Notes: generated by a model not told the origin, from the letters alone. DNA of 64,000 nucleotides from Neolewinella agarilytica (GCF_900110645.1 NZ_FOFB01000012.1:1-64000), one strand, 5' to 3'. Positions 7,771-17,633 are shown, counted from the first letter of the stretch. Program-made: numbers and translations.

Positions 7771-10700
7771 ATGTTTGATAAGATTATTGCTTATTCCGTA
7801 GCGAATAAGCTGGTGGTCGGACTATTCGTCCTGGCCCTCATCATCTGGGGAATCTTCTCCCTCCGACAGATTCCCATCGATGCCGTACCTGACATTACTA
7901 ACAATCAGGTACAAGTCATCACCTCCTCACCCACCCTGGCCACCCAGGAGGTAGAACAATTCATTACCACGCCCATCGAACTGGCCCTGCAGAATCTGCA
8001 AAACCTGGTCGAAATTCGCTCCATCTCCCGCTTCGGCCTCTCGGTCGTCACGGTTGTATTTGAGGAGAGTATGGACCTCTATCTCGCCCGCCAGCTGGTC
8101 AGCGAACACCTCAAAGAAGCCGAGGAAAACATTGCCGAAGGTCTCGGTAAGCCCAGTATGTCCCCCATCTCCACCGGCCTCGGCGAGATTTACCAATACG
8201 TCGTCCGGCCCATCGAAGGCTACGAAGACCAGTATTCTACTACCGATCTGCGGACTATACAGGACTGGATCGTCAGCCGGCAACTGTCCGGAATAGAGGG
8301 TGTGGTGGAAATTAACACCATGGGCGGCTTCCTCAAGCAGTATGAGGTAGCTGTAAACCCGGAACTGCTGAAGGCGATGAACGTCAGCATCAACGATGTA
8401 TTCACCGCGCTCGAAAACAGCAACGAGAATACCGGTGGTGCTTACATCGAGAAAAATCCTAGTACCTATTATATCCGGACTAACGGCCTAGCGGGTAGTC
8501 TGGAGGACCTGCGAAAAATCGTCGTTGACGTCCGGGTTGGCAGGCCCATCCTCGTTCAGGATGTTGCCACCGTTCAGTTTGGTAGAGCGCCTCGTTACGG
8601 CGCGCTCGTCCGCAACGGCGAAGAAGCCGTCGGTGGGCGGGTAATGATGCTTAAAGGGGCTAACTCAGCCGCCGTCACCGAACGGGTAAAAGAGCGGGTG
8701 GAGCAAATCCAGAAGTCTTTGCCCGAAGGGGTAATGATCGAGCCGTACCTGGTCCGCGATAAATTGGTGTCCACCGCCATCGGGACGGTACAGACCAACC
8801 TCATCGAAGGCGGCCTCATCGTTATTTTCATCCTGGTGCTCCTGCTGGGCAACTGGCGGGCCAGCCTCATCGTAGCCTCCGTCATTCCCCTGGCGATGCT
8901 CTTCGCCATCTCGATGATGAACCTGCTGGGCATTTCCGCCAACCTGATGAGCCTGGGGGCTATCGACTTCGGCCTCATCGTAGACGGCGCCGTTATCATC
9001 GTCGAATCCATCGTCCACCGGCTCACCAAGGGCTACGGAGGGCAGCAGCTTACCCAAAAGCAAATGGACGCGGAAGTGACGGAATCCTCCATCAAGATCC
9101 GCAGCTCCGCCGCCTTCGGTGAAATCATCATCCTGATGGTCTACATCCCCATCCTTGCCCTCGTAGGTATTGAGGGAAAAATGTTCCGGCCCATGGCCCA
9201 AACCGTCATGCTCGCCATTGCCGGTGCCTTGATTCTCTCGCTCACCTACGTACCGATGATGACGGCATTGTTCCTGAGTAAAAAAGTCAGTATCAAGAAA
9301 ACTATTGCTGATAGAATCATAAGCTTTTTCCAGCGTTTATACAGCCCCATCCTGCACCTGGCCTTACGGTTTAAAGCCGCTTTCGTGCTGGCTACCATCA
9401 TTCTCTTCTCGGCTAGCCTTTGGGTATTTTCTACCATGGGGGGCGAGTTCATCCCCACCCTCGAAGAGGGAGATTTAGCGATGCAGCAGATCCTCCCGCC
9501 GGGGACGTCCCTCACCCAGAGTGTTGAAATGACAAAGCGGGTACAGAAGAAGCTACTCGCCGACTTTCCCGAAATCGAGGAGGTCGTCACTAACATCGGT
9601 GCCGCCGAAATTCCCACCGACCCCATGCCGGTAGAGATTGGTGATTATACCATCGTGATGAAGCCAAAGGACGAATGGACCACCGCAGATAACCGCCAGG
9701 ATTTCTTCGAAGAAATTGAAGAATCCATGGGGGTATTCCCCGGGATTGGTCTCGAGTTCTCTCAGCCCATCCAACTACGCTTTAACGAACTCATGACCGG
9801 GGCCAAGGCCGACATCGCCATCAAACTCTATGGTGCTGACCTCGATGTAGCTTTCGAAAAAGCCAAGGAAGCAGAACGGATTATTGCCGGCATCCCCGGC
9901 GCGGGAACGGTCAACGTAGAGCAAACCGTCGGTATGCCCCAGATTCTGATCGATTTCAACTATCCCAAAATGGCCCAGTATGGCCTTCAGGTGAAAGACA
10001 TCAACCGCGTCGTAGCGGCCGCTTTCGCCGGAGCCAGCGCCGGAACCATTTATGAAGGGGAGCGCCGTTACGATCTCACAGTACGCCTTCAGGAAAAATA
10101 CCGCGCGGGCATTGATGACGTAGCGGACCTCTACATCCCCCTCATGAACGGCACTCAGGTTCCTTTGCGCGAAGTCGCTATGGTAGAATTGGTGGATGCC
10201 CCTATGCAGATCAGCCGGGAAAACACCAACCGCCGCATTGTCATCGGTGTCAACGTTGGGGATACCGACGTGGAAACCCTTGTCAGTAACATTCAGGAAG
10301 CCCTGGATGCTAACGTGAAACTGCCTCCGGGCTATTACTTCACTTACGGTGGTCAGTTCGAGAACCTCCAGGCAGCTTCCGCCCGCTTGATGATCGCCGT
10401 ACCCGCCGCCCTTGCGCTGATCTTCCTGCTCCTTATTTTTACCTTCGGCAGCTTCTCCCAGGCAGCACTCATCTTCATCGCCATTCCGCTTTCGGCGATC
10501 GGTGGTATCCTGGCTCTGGAGCTGCGCGGCATGCCCTTCAGCATCTCTGCTGGTATCGGTTTCATCGCTCTCTTTGGCGTGGCGGTGCTTAACGGCATCG
10601 TCCTCATTGGTTACTTCAATCAACTCAAGAAGGAGGGCTGGGATGACGTTCGCGCCCGCATCCTGGAAGGGACCAAAGTACGTCTCCGCCCCGTCATCAT

Positions 10701-12081
10701 GACCGCCGCCGTGGCGTCTCTCGGCTTCCTCCCCATGGCCCTTTCCAGTTCCGGCGGTGCGGAAGTACAGCGGCCATTGGCCACCGTTGTCATCGGTGGT
10801 TTGGTCACGGCCACCTTCCTCACGCTCATCGTGTTGCCCATCCTTTACAGCTGGTTAGAGAAATGGCAGGACCGCAAAACGCCACCTAGCATCGCCGCGC
10901 CTTTACTCCTTCTCCCCTTCTTCCTTTACTCATTTGGGGCGCGGGCGCAGGTGCAAAGTTTAGGTTTGGAAGAAGCAGTGCAAGTCGCCGTAAGCAATAA
11001 CCCCGCCGTCCTGGCGGCGGATCAGCGGACCGACCAAAGTCGTTCCCTCCAGAACTTGAAGTACCAACCCGGACTCACCGACATCAGCTACCAGGGCGAA
11101 GGCCTCTTTCGGGAGAACGGTCAGCGGGTCAATATGCTCACCATCGTTCAGGAGTTTCCCAACCCCGCCACCATCCGGGCAGCAAACGCCGTACAGGATG
11201 TCGTCGTGGCTGGCAACCTGGTTCGAAGTCAGCTGACCCGCGCTGAGTTGACTTATCAGGTACGACAAACCTACGTCGACTTACAGCAGCGCGAAGCCCT
11301 GCTACGGCTCTACCTGCAGCTCACCAACACTTATTCCGAGTACCTGCGCATTGCTAACGTCCGGGCCGAATCCGGAGCCGGCAACCGCCTCGAAGCACTC
11401 AACTTACAAGCGTCTCTGAGCGAATACGAATCGCTGGCGGAACGCACGCAGCTGGAGATCACTTCCCTGCAACGACAGCTCGGTAGCCTGCTGGCCACCA
11501 ACCAACCGGTTACCGCCGCCGATACCCTTTCGCTGGCTCCATCTCCCCTGCTACTCGATTCTACCACTGCTGGCCTATTCGTCCGGCTTGCGGAAACCGA
11601 CGTAGCTAATGCAAGGGCAGACATTGCCAGTTTGCAAGCACAACTAAAACCAGGCTTCCGTCTGGGGTATTCCGCTCAGCAGTTTTTTGAAGGGGGTTAC
11701 CTGACCGGGCTCGAAGCGGGTGTAACGATTCCGCTGTTCAATAAGGCCACCAAACGCCGCGTCGAAACCCAGCGGCTCGGGGTCACCGTCGCCGAAACCC
11801 AGTTGGAAGCCGAACGACTACGCTTTGAACGGGAGCAACTCGCTACCCGGTCCGAGATTGCCCGTAACGCGGCGGCGGCAGACTATTACCAGCAGCAGTT
11901 AGCCGTTGTCAATCCGGAGATCATCCGCATCTCCCGACTCAATTACCAAGCTGGAGAAATATCCTACCTGGAGTTGCTCAATGCATTAAAACTCCTCGGA
12001 ACAAACAGCCGCGAATACCTCAACGCCGTGCGCGACCACAACCTCGCTGTTGCTCGCCTTCAGTACCTCCTCAACCAATAA
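7771..12081 (+). CDS. czcA: CzcA-type RND metal efflux pump fused to a TolC-like outer-membrane factor
   Basis: The product has 1436 residues; a normal CzcA has about 1040. Residues 1-1040 are an HME-RND pump: the opening VANKLVVGLFV helix, IPIDAVPDITNNQVQV, the proton-relay helix GAIDFGLIVDGAVII near residue 397, GGEFIPTLEEGD and the late FGVAVLNGIVLIGYF. From about residue 1057 a second protein begins after an internal hydrophobic stretch ending FGARAQ: a TolC/CzcC-like domain with long coiled helices. Such fusions are known in Bacteroidota. The internal signal-like segment would let the outer-membrane part be cleaved off or span the periplasm. A copy of the 17-bp repeat sits exactly at the joint. 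The type suggests Zn/Cd/Co; it is followed by czcB. Confidence 0.9.
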   Translation: MFDKIIAYSVANKLVVGLFVLALIIWGIFSLRQIPIDAVPDITNNQVQVITSSPTLATQEVEQFITTPIELALQNLQNLVEIRSISRFGLSVVTVVFEESMDLYLARQLVSEHLKEAEENIAEGLGKPSMSPISTGLGEIYQYVVRPIEGYEDQYSTTDLRTIQDWIVSRQLSGIEGVVEINTMGGFLKQYEVAVNPELLKAMNVSINDVFTALENSNENTGGAYIEKNPSTYYIRTNGLAGSLEDLRKIVVDVRVGRPILVQDVATVQFGRAPRYGALVRNGEEAVGGRVMMLKGANSAAVTERVKERVEQIQKSLPEGVMIEPYLVRDKLVSTAIGTVQTNLIEGGLIVIFILVLLLGNWRASLIVASVIPLAMLFAISMMNLLGISANLMSLGAIDFGLIVDGAVIIVESIVHRLTKGYGGQQLTQKQMDAEVTESSIKIRSSAAFGEIIILMVYIPILALVGIEGKMFRPMAQTVMLAIAGALILSLTYVPMMTALFLSKKVSIKKTIADRIISFFQRLYSPILHLALRFKAAFVLATIILFSASLWVFSTMGGEFIPTLEEGDLAMQQILPPGTSLTQSVEMTKRVQKKLLADFPEIEEVVTNIGAAEIPTDPMPVEIGDYTIVMKPKDEWTTADNRQDFFEEIEESMGVFPGIGLEFSQPIQLRFNELMTGAKADIAIKLYGADLDVAFEKAKEAERIIAGIPGAGTVNVEQTVGMPQILIDFNYPKMAQYGLQVKDINRVVAAAFAGASAGTIYEGERRYDLTVRLQEKYRAGIDDVADLYIPLMNGTQVPLREVAMVELVDAPMQISRENTNRRIVIGVNVGDTDVETLVSNIQEALDANVKLPPGYYFTYGGQFENLQAASARLMIAVPAALALIFLLLIFTFGSFSQAALIFIAIPLSAIGGILALELRGMPFSISAGIGFIALFGVAVLNGIVLIGYFNQLKKEGWDDVRARILEGTKVRLRPVIMTAAVASLGFLPMALSSSGGAEVQRPLATVVIGGLVTATFLTLIVLPILYSWLEKWQDRKTPPSIAAPLLLLPFFLYSFGARAQVQSLGLEEAVQVAVSNNPAVLAADQRTDQSRSLQNLKYQPGLTDISYQGEGLFRENGQRVNMLTIVQEFPNPATIRAANAVQDVVVAGNLVRSQLTRAELTYQVRQTYVDLQQREALLRLYLQLTNTYSEYLRIANVRAESGAGNRLEALNLQASLSEYESLAERTQLEITSLQRQLGSLLATNQPVTAADTLSLAPSPLLLDSTTAGLFVRLAETDVANARADIASLQAQLKPGFRLGYSAQQFFEGGYLTGLEAGVTIPLFNKATKRRVETQRLGVTVAETQLEAERLRFEREQLATRSEIARNAAAADYYQQQLAVVNPEIIRISRLNYQAGEISYLELLNALKLLGTNSREYLNAVRDHNLAVARLQYLLNQ
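10938..10954 (-). repeat. Dispersed 17-bp repeat at the CzcA-TolC joint
   Basis: The minus-strand copy (one base differs at the variable position) is translated on the plus strand as ARAQV, the putative signal-peptidase site between pump and outer-membrane factor. Confidence 0.85.
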
Positions 12082-12133
12082 ACTATCCCGCTACCCTCCC
12101 CCCGTGGGAGGCCCGCGTAAAATATAAATCAAG

Positions 12134-13390
12134 ATGAAAAATTTTCTTTTCACTACCCTCGCCCTGCTCCTATTAACCTTCCTCAGCACCTGCGACCGCG
12201 CCCACGAACACCAGGAAGGCGATGGCCACGATCACGACCTACCTAAAAAAGAAATGGCCGCTGACGATCACGACGAAGATCATGATGACCACGGCGCTGA
12301 AGGTGGCCACGACGATCACGGCGACGAGGGCATCCACCTCACCACCGAACAGATCGAAACCATGGACATCAAGTTCGGCGACTTCTCCCAAATGAAAATC
12401 AACGGTTACCTGAGCGCTACCGCTACCCTCGGCCTGCCCCCCAACGCCTACGCCGCCGTCAGCGCCCGCGCCGCCGGCTTCATCCGCAACGCCCGCAACT
12501 ACGTCGAGGGAGACTACGTCAAACGCGGGGCCGTCATCGCCATTCTCGAAAACCCCGAGTTCATCGAGCACCAGCGCCAGTACCTCGAAACATCCGCTGA
12601 ACTCTTATTCCTGAAGCAGGAACTCGACCGCCAGGAAACACTCGTCAAGGCCGACGCCGGCATCCTCCGGGAAGTGCAGCGGCTGCGCAGTCAGGTCGCC
12701 GCTAAAACCGCTAACGTCAAAGGCATCCAACAGCGCCTCCAATACCTCGGTATCAAGACCGATGAACTCACACCAGATAACATCACCCAGCGCATCACGC
12801 TCTTTGCCCCCCGCTCCGGCTACATCACCTCGATCAGCCTCCACGATGGCCTTTATGTAGAGCCAAGTACCGAGTTAATGGAAATCATCGATGAAGATCA
12901 CCTTCACCTCGAACTCGACGTATTCGAACGCGATGTCGCCAAATTAGAAAAAGGCCAGCGCGTCACTTACCAGATTCCCGCCCTGGGTAGTCAGCGGTAT
13001 GAAGCAGAGGTTCACGTAATCGGCAAGGAATTCAACGCGGAGAACAAAACCGTTCGCGTTCACGCTCACCTTAAGGGCGATCAGCCGAAGTTCATCCGTG
13101 ACCTCTTCGCCGAGGCCCGTATCTGGCTGACCGACCAAACCGTCCAGGCACTCCCCGAAGCGGCCGTCTTACGCGATGGAGAAAGCTCCTACGTATTTAT
13201 CGCTCCCGCCCAGCGCTCCGGCGATGAAGTGGAGTTTGAAAAGCTACTGGTTAAGCCTGGCGCGACCGACGATGGGTACACCGCCGTCGAATTACTCAAT
13301 CCCCTACCCAAAGGAATGCAAATCGTCACGGAAGGCGCTTATTACGTCTATGCCCAAAGTCAGGCGGGAGAACTCGAACACGAACACTAG
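12134..13390 (+). CDS. czcB: RND periplasmic adaptor (CzcB/CusB-like) lipoprotein
   Basis: The 418-residue protein has a signal peptide with lipobox ending at Cys22 (FLSTC), followed by a strongly His/Asp-rich segment (residues 24-70) likely to bind zinc. It continues as a membrane-fusion protein: the half-lipoyl strand ARAAGFIRNARNYVEGDYVKRG, a helical hairpin (YLETSAELLFLKQELDRQE), the second lipoyl half (ITLFAPRSGYITSISLHDG) and the beta-barrel domain. It should link the CzcA pump to the TolC part. The lipobox residues STC are encoded by a copy of the 17-bp repeat. Confidence 0.9.
   Translation: MKNFLFTTLALLLLTFLSTCDRAHEHQEGDGHDHDLPKKEMAADDHDEDHDDHGAEGGHDDHGDEGIHLTTEQIETMDIKFGDFSQMKINGYLSATATLGLPPNAYAAVSARAAGFIRNARNYVEGDYVKRGAVIAILENPEFIEHQRQYLETSAELLFLKQELDRQETLVKADAGILREVQRLRSQVAAKTANVKGIQQRLQYLGIKTDELTPDNITQRITLFAPRSGYITSISLHDGLYVEPSTELMEIIDEDHLHLELDVFERDVAKLEKGQRVTYQIPALGSQRYEAEVHVIGKEFNAENKTVRVHAHLKGDQPKFIRDLFAEARIWLTDQTVQALPEAAVLRDGESSYVFIAPAQRSGDEVEFEKLLVKPGATDDGYTAVELLNPLPKGMQIVTEGAYYVYAQSQAGELEHEH
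12186..12202 (+). repeat. Dispersed 17-bp repeat in the czcB lipobox
   Basis: The copy differs from the consensus only at the variable base (A). It is translated as STCDRA and so supplies the acylated cysteine of the adaptor lipoprotein. Confidence 0.85.
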
Positions 13391-13396
13391 ACCGCC

Positions 13397-14194
13397 ATGA
13401 ATAAATCCACTTTCAAAGTTACCGCCATGGATTGCTCCGCCGAGGAGCAAATGATACGTATGAAGTTAGAGCCGCTCTCCCAGGTAGAGCGGCTCGATTT
13501 CGACCTACCCGCGCGCAAGCTCGTGGTATATCACCGCAACGAAGCTGCACCACTCGCAAAGTCACTCGGCGAACTGGGGCTGGGGGGAAGTCTCCTTACT
13601 ACGGAAGCCGCCGACCTACCCCTCCACAATAATGAAGATGACGCCCAGCAAAAACGCATCCTCTGGTGGGTGCTCGGCATCAACGCCGCCTTCTTCGTCG
13701 TGGAGATGGCTTTCGGACTGATCTCCGGCTCCATGGGCCTCGTCGCCGACTCCCTCGATATGCTCGCCGATGCGCTCGTGTACGCGCTCAGCCTCCTAGC
13801 CGTAGGTGCCGCCGTTGCCCGCAAAAAGCAGATCGCCGGCTATAGCGGCTACCTTCAGCTGGGGCTGGCCATCATGGGCTTTGCCGAAGTCATCCGCCGC
13901 TTTTTGGGTTACGGTGAGGTGCCTGATTTCAAGGTTATGATTGTTGTAGCGGCTTTGGCGATGATCGGCAACGCCGTCTGCCTCTGGCTCATCCAGCAAA
14001 CCAAGCGTGGTGAAGCCCATATGGAAGCCAGTTACATCTTCACCTCCAACGACATCATCATCAATTTCGGAGTAATCATCTCCGGGGTGCTCGTCTACCT
14101 CACTGCTACCCGTTGGCCCGACCTTATTGTCGGCTCCATCGTCTTCGCCATCGTGCTGCGGGGTGCTTTCCGCATTCTCAAACTATCCAAATAA
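13397..14194 (+). CDS. CDF-like cation transporter with degenerate HMA head
   Basis: The 265-residue protein opens with a short ferredoxin-like segment like an HMA domain (STFKVTAMDCSAEEQMIRMKLEPL) in which only one Cys remains. Five to six membrane helices follow with the cation diffusion facilitator pattern: FFVVEMAFGLISGSMGLVADS, DMLADALVYALSL and ASYIFTSNDIIINFGV. The cytoplasmic C-terminal domain of classical CDF proteins is missing, so it is shorter than the usual 300 residues. The start lies 6 bp after czcB, so it is in the same operon and probably moves Zn, Cd or Co out of the cytoplasm towards the RND system. Confidence 0.75.
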   Translation: MNKSTFKVTAMDCSAEEQMIRMKLEPLSQVERLDFDLPARKLVVYHRNEAAPLAKSLGELGLGGSLLTTEAADLPLHNNEDDAQQKRILWWVLGINAAFFVVEMAFGLISGSMGLVADSLDMLADALVYALSLLAVGAAVARKKQIAGYSGYLQLGLAIMGFAEVIRRFLGYGEVPDFKVMIVVAALAMIGNAVCLWLIQQTKRGEAHMEASYIFTSNDIIINFGVIISGVLVYLTATRWPDLIVGSIVFAIVLRGAFRILKLSK

Positions 14195-14213
14195 TCCATA
14201 CCATCACACAATT

Positions 14214-16694
14214 ATGAGTAAGCTAGAACTGGACCTACCCGTCCTCCTCCCCGAAGTCCCCGATGAGCGTGACCAGTGCGTAACCCGCCTGTTGTCCGCG
14301 CTTAATGCCGAAGGTGGCATTGAGAAAGCCCACCTGAAAACCGGAACATCACCGCAGGTATGCATTCATTACGACCCCGACCAGGTGGCGCTCGAAAAGG
14401 TCAAAGCCATCGCCCGGCGCGCCGGCGCCGAGATCACCGAACGCTACCATCATTTGTTACTCGACGTCACCGGTATCCGCCACCAGCGGCACGCCCGCCA
14501 GGTGGGAGAGAAAATAGGCAAAGCCAACGGCGTTATCGAAGCCGTTGTGTCCGGGGCCGGCGTAGCCCGCGTGGAGTACGACACGACGCTAACTGACGAA
14601 AATGCCGTAATTAGCGCCATCCGCCAAACGGACATCCGCATTTTGAGTGACGCTACAGCCGAGCGTTCCGATGATCACGCCGGACACGACCACGGTCCTG
14701 GTGAACACGGCAAAGAAAAGCACGGTGCGGGTGATGGCCACAACCACGATCACGGCGGCATCTTCGGTGAAAACACCGAGCTCTATTTTGCCATTGGTAG
14801 TGGGGTGTTCTGGCTCGTGGGTCTTATCCTTAGCTTCTTAGGTGGTGTTCCCGAACTGGTGTCAACGGTACTTTTTGTCATCGCTATTTTAATGGGAGGC
14901 TACTTCATCCTGATCGAGGCGATTCAAACCATCCGCCAGGGAAAGTTCGAAATTGATTTCCTGATGCTCGTCGCCGCCGCCGGTGCCTGTGCGCTCGGGG
15001 AGTTTCAGGAAGCAGCGCTGTTACTCTTTCTCTTCAGCATCGGCCACGCCCTGGAAAACTACGCCATGGGCCGTGCCCGTAAATCAATCGAAGCGCTGTC
15101 CGATCTGGCCCCGCCGACCGCCCTGGTCAAACGCAACGGTGCTACCACCGAAGTAGGGGTGGAAGAGCTGATGGTCGGTGACGTCATCGTTGTCCGCCCT
15201 AATTCCAAAATCGCCGCCGATGGTGTGATCGTCAGCGGCACCTCCGCCGTTGACCAGGCCCCCATTACCGGCGAAAGCGTCCCGGTGGATAAGCTGCCCG
15301 TCTCCGATCCTGAAGCTGAGGTCGACCTCGACACCTTGCCTGCGGAGCACCGCGCGTTTGCCGGTACCATTAACGGCAGTTCTCCGCTCGAAATTCGCGT
15401 GCTTAAGCTGGCGGGCGACAGCACCCTTTCCCGCCTCGTCACCCTCGTGAAGGAAGCGGAAACCCAGCAGTCCCCTACCCAGCAGCTGACTGACAAGTTT
15501 GAGCGCTACTTCGTGCCCGCCGTCATCGGCCTGGTCTTCTTACTGCTCTTCGCTTTCCTCGTCATTGACGAGCCGTTCTCCAAAAGCTTCTACCGGGCCA
15601 TGGCCGTCCTGGTCGCCGCCTCTCCCTGCGCCCTCGCTATCTCTACCCCTTCCGCCGTCCTGGCCGGAGTGGCCCGCGCCGCCCGCCAGGGTGTACTGAT
15701 TAAGGGTGGTCGTCCGTTGGAAGATCTCGGCGGCATCACCGCTCTGGCTTTTGACAAAACCGGCACCCTCACCGAAGGCAAACCCCGCCTGACCGAAGTG
15801 ATCGCCTCCGGAGAAGCCACCGAGTCCGAACTGCTGACCGTAGCCATCGCCGTTGAGGAACTGAGCGACCACCCGCTGGCCGCCGCCATCGTCACCGGTG
15901 GTAAGGAACGATTGGGTAATAAAACGACCAATTTCCCTTCAGCCGAGAATCTGGAAGCCCTGACCGCCCGCGGCGTCAAAGCCACCGTAGCTGGCAAAAC
16001 CGTACACATCGGTAACCGTCGCCTGTTCCGCGAACTTACCGGTCAGGAAATCCCCACCGATATCGACCAGCAAATGGCCAAGCTGGAAGACACCGGCAAC
16101 ACCGCCATGATTGTCCACCAGGACAACCGCTACCTCGGCATCATCGCCGTTATGGACGTAGCCCGCCCCGAAGCAAAAGCAACCCTAGCCGCGCTCAAAG
16201 AAATTGGCATCAAAAAGATGGTCATGCTCACTGGTGATCATCAGAAAGTCGCCGACGCCGTTGCCGCTGATATCGGCATCACCGATCCGCTGGGCAGCCT
16301 TCTGCCGGAAGACAAAGTTGCCGCCATCGAACGGTTACGCGCTGAAGAAGGCATGGTCGCCATGATCGGAGACGGGGTGAACGATGCGCCCGCCATGGCC
16401 AAATCCACCGTAGGCATCGCCATGGGAGCTGCCGGCTCTGACGTCGCCCTCGAAACCGCCGACGTCGCCCTCATGGCCGACCGGCTTGATAACCTCCCTT
16501 TTGCTATTGGGCTGAGTCGGATGGCTAAACGCATCATTCGCCAGAATCTGGTGATGAGTTTAGGTATGGTAATTATTCTCATTCCGCTGACGCTGCTGGG
16601 GATTGCGGAGATTGGCCCGGCCGTAATCGCTCACGAAGGGTCTACGCTGGTCGTGGTTGGGAATGCGCTCAGGTTGTTGGCTTATAAGCGCTGA
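14214..16694 (+). CDS. P1B-type ATPase with SPC motif (Zn/Cd/Co export type)
   Basis: The ATG at 14214 gives 826 residues; the upstream open frame has no fitting N-terminus. Two HMA-like folds at the start have lost their cysteines (for example DVTGIRHQRHARQV where CxxC would be) and a His-rich loop (residues 150-185) follows. The ATPase core is complete: TGES, AASPCALAIST, DKTGTLTEG, HPLA, MLTGDH and GDGVNDAPAM. The membrane motif is SPC, not CPC, as in HMA1-like and several Bacteroidota ATPases, which points to divalent Zn/Cd/Co rather than Cu(I). It ends the czc operon. Confidence 0.88.
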   Translation: MSKLELDLPVLLPEVPDERDQCVTRLLSALNAEGGIEKAHLKTGTSPQVCIHYDPDQVALEKVKAIARRAGAEITERYHHLLLDVTGIRHQRHARQVGEKIGKANGVIEAVVSGAGVARVEYDTTLTDENAVISAIRQTDIRILSDATAERSDDHAGHDHGPGEHGKEKHGAGDGHNHDHGGIFGENTELYFAIGSGVFWLVGLILSFLGGVPELVSTVLFVIAILMGGYFILIEAIQTIRQGKFEIDFLMLVAAAGACALGEFQEAALLLFLFSIGHALENYAMGRARKSIEALSDLAPPTALVKRNGATTEVGVEELMVGDVIVVRPNSKIAADGVIVSGTSAVDQAPITGESVPVDKLPVSDPEAEVDLDTLPAEHRAFAGTINGSSPLEIRVLKLAGDSTLSRLVTLVKEAETQQSPTQQLTDKFERYFVPAVIGLVFLLLFAFLVIDEPFSKSFYRAMAVLVAASPCALAISTPSAVLAGVARAARQGVLIKGGRPLEDLGGITALAFDKTGTLTEGKPRLTEVIASGEATESELLTVAIAVEELSDHPLAAAIVTGGKERLGNKTTNFPSAENLEALTARGVKATVAGKTVHIGNRRLFRELTGQEIPTDIDQQMAKLEDTGNTAMIVHQDNRYLGIIAVMDVARPEAKATLAALKEIGIKKMVMLTGDHQKVADAVAADIGITDPLGSLLPEDKVAAIERLRAEEGMVAMIGDGVNDAPAMAKSTVGIAMGAAGSDVALETADVALMADRLDNLPFAIGLSRMAKRIIRQNLVMSLGMVIILIPLTLLGIAEIGPAVIAHEGSTLVVVGNALRLLAYKR

Positions 16695-16706
16695 TCTTCC
16701 TTTAGC

Positions 16707-16740
16707 TTTAGAGAGTGAATCGAGTACAACCCTATCTTTA
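16707..16740 (+). promoter_or_regulatory. Putative Bacteroidota promoter for DUF3703 gene
   Basis: A TATCTTTA box, close to the TAnnTTTG -7 consensus of the phylum, lies 25 bp before the start codon at 16766. A TTTA at 16707 is the nearest -33 match. The support is from pattern only. Confidence 0.35.
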
Positions 16741-16765
16741 TCACTAATCCGATCAATCTACCATC

Positions 16766-17149
16766 ATGACTTTCTACTGGAGAATGCCCGCAGGGCTCCA
16801 CCCCTACTACCATAAAGAACTCGATGACTACCGCTCCGCCTTTGCTAAAGGCAACCTAAGTGTAGCTTGGCAACACCTGGAGCGGGCGCACATCCTCGGG
16901 CAACCCTGGGCCGTCGAACATTCAGAAGTGCATTGGTATATGCTTCGCTTCGGCTTCGCTATCAAAAGCTGGAAGGAGATTCGCGGCCAAATACTGCGGC
17001 TGGTTTTCGGCGGCGTTAAATCCTTCGTCGGTAAAGTACCCACTGGTAATACTGGAGGGGCTAACGTCCCTCCCTTGCAGCCGATGGAAATTCCGGAGGA
17101 TTTAAAAGTGATATTGAGACCTTATACTACTACCTCATTTACCAACTAA
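16766..17149 (+). CDS. DUF3703 family protein
   Basis: The 127-residue soluble protein has the DUF3703 pattern: HPYYHKELDDYRSAFAKGN, WQHLERAHILGQPW, and HSEVHWYMLRFGFAIKSWKEI, followed by a helical part that binds nothing recognisable. DUF3703 genes are regularly found next to metal efflux and mercury genes, as here at the end of the czc operon. The His and Trp residues are conserved in the family, but no activity is known. Confidence 0.75.
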   Translation: MTFYWRMPAGLHPYYHKELDDYRSAFAKGNLSVAWQHLERAHILGQPWAVEHSEVHWYMLRFGFAIKSWKEIRGQILRLVFGGVKSFVGKVPTGNTGGANVPPLQPMEIPEDLKVILRPYTTTSFTN

Positions 17150-17181
17150 CGCGTAGGAGTCACAACCATAGAGCCACGAAG

Positions 17182-17514
17182 ATGAACGTAGAGAAAGTCA
17201 ATTTATGGTTGGTCATTCTAACCTCATTGTTAATGACATCTTGCGATTGTGGGATAAGTAGCATTGGAATAGTCGCAGATACCAGAAGTGATGAAGTGCT
17301 AAGTGACGTAGAAGTGTTTAGAATCGACGATGACCGATTTCCCGTAGCGACGACTGACTCTGTCGGGTTGTATGACTATGCAGATTTCCAGGAAGGGGCT
17401 ATTTGCCCAAATACCTTCGAGTTACTGTTTAGGAAACAAGGATTTGCTGATACCACTTTCTTTGTAAATAATTCCATATCGGATACTGCAAATATAATGA
17501 TGCGAGAGCTGTAA
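17182..17514 (+). CDS. Small lipoprotein with carboxypeptidase-regulatory-like fold
   Basis: The 110-residue protein has a lipobox (LLMTSC, Cys21), then a single beta-sandwich domain: GIVADTRSDEVLSDVEVFRIDD, SVGLYDY and ELLFRKQGFADTTFFV. This is the pattern of CarboxypepD_reg/CNA-B-like domains that are common in Bacteroidota surface proteins. It is AT-richer than its upstream neighbours. There is no clear link to the metal genes. Confidence 0.55.
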   Translation: MNVEKVNLWLVILTSLLMTSCDCGISSIGIVADTRSDEVLSDVEVFRIDDDRFPVATTDSVGLYDYADFQEGAICPNTFELLFRKQGFADTTFFVNNSISDTANIMMREL

Positions 17515-17588
17515 TAGCAGCCACATGTATCTTCAAGCGCATGGACGTAAGAACCTTATCCCCCCACTAGACTCTTTGAACTTGCTCC

Positions 17589-17607
17589 GCACCTGCGCGC
17601 TTGCGCC
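17589..17607 (+). repeat. Degenerate copy of the dispersed 17-bp repeat
   Basis: The first nine bases match the consensus (GCACCTGCG), then two extra bases and one change occur before TGCGCC. It lies between two convergent genes. Confidence 0.4.
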
Positions 17608-17633
17608 CCGTATTCATTCTTGGGGCCACGCCC

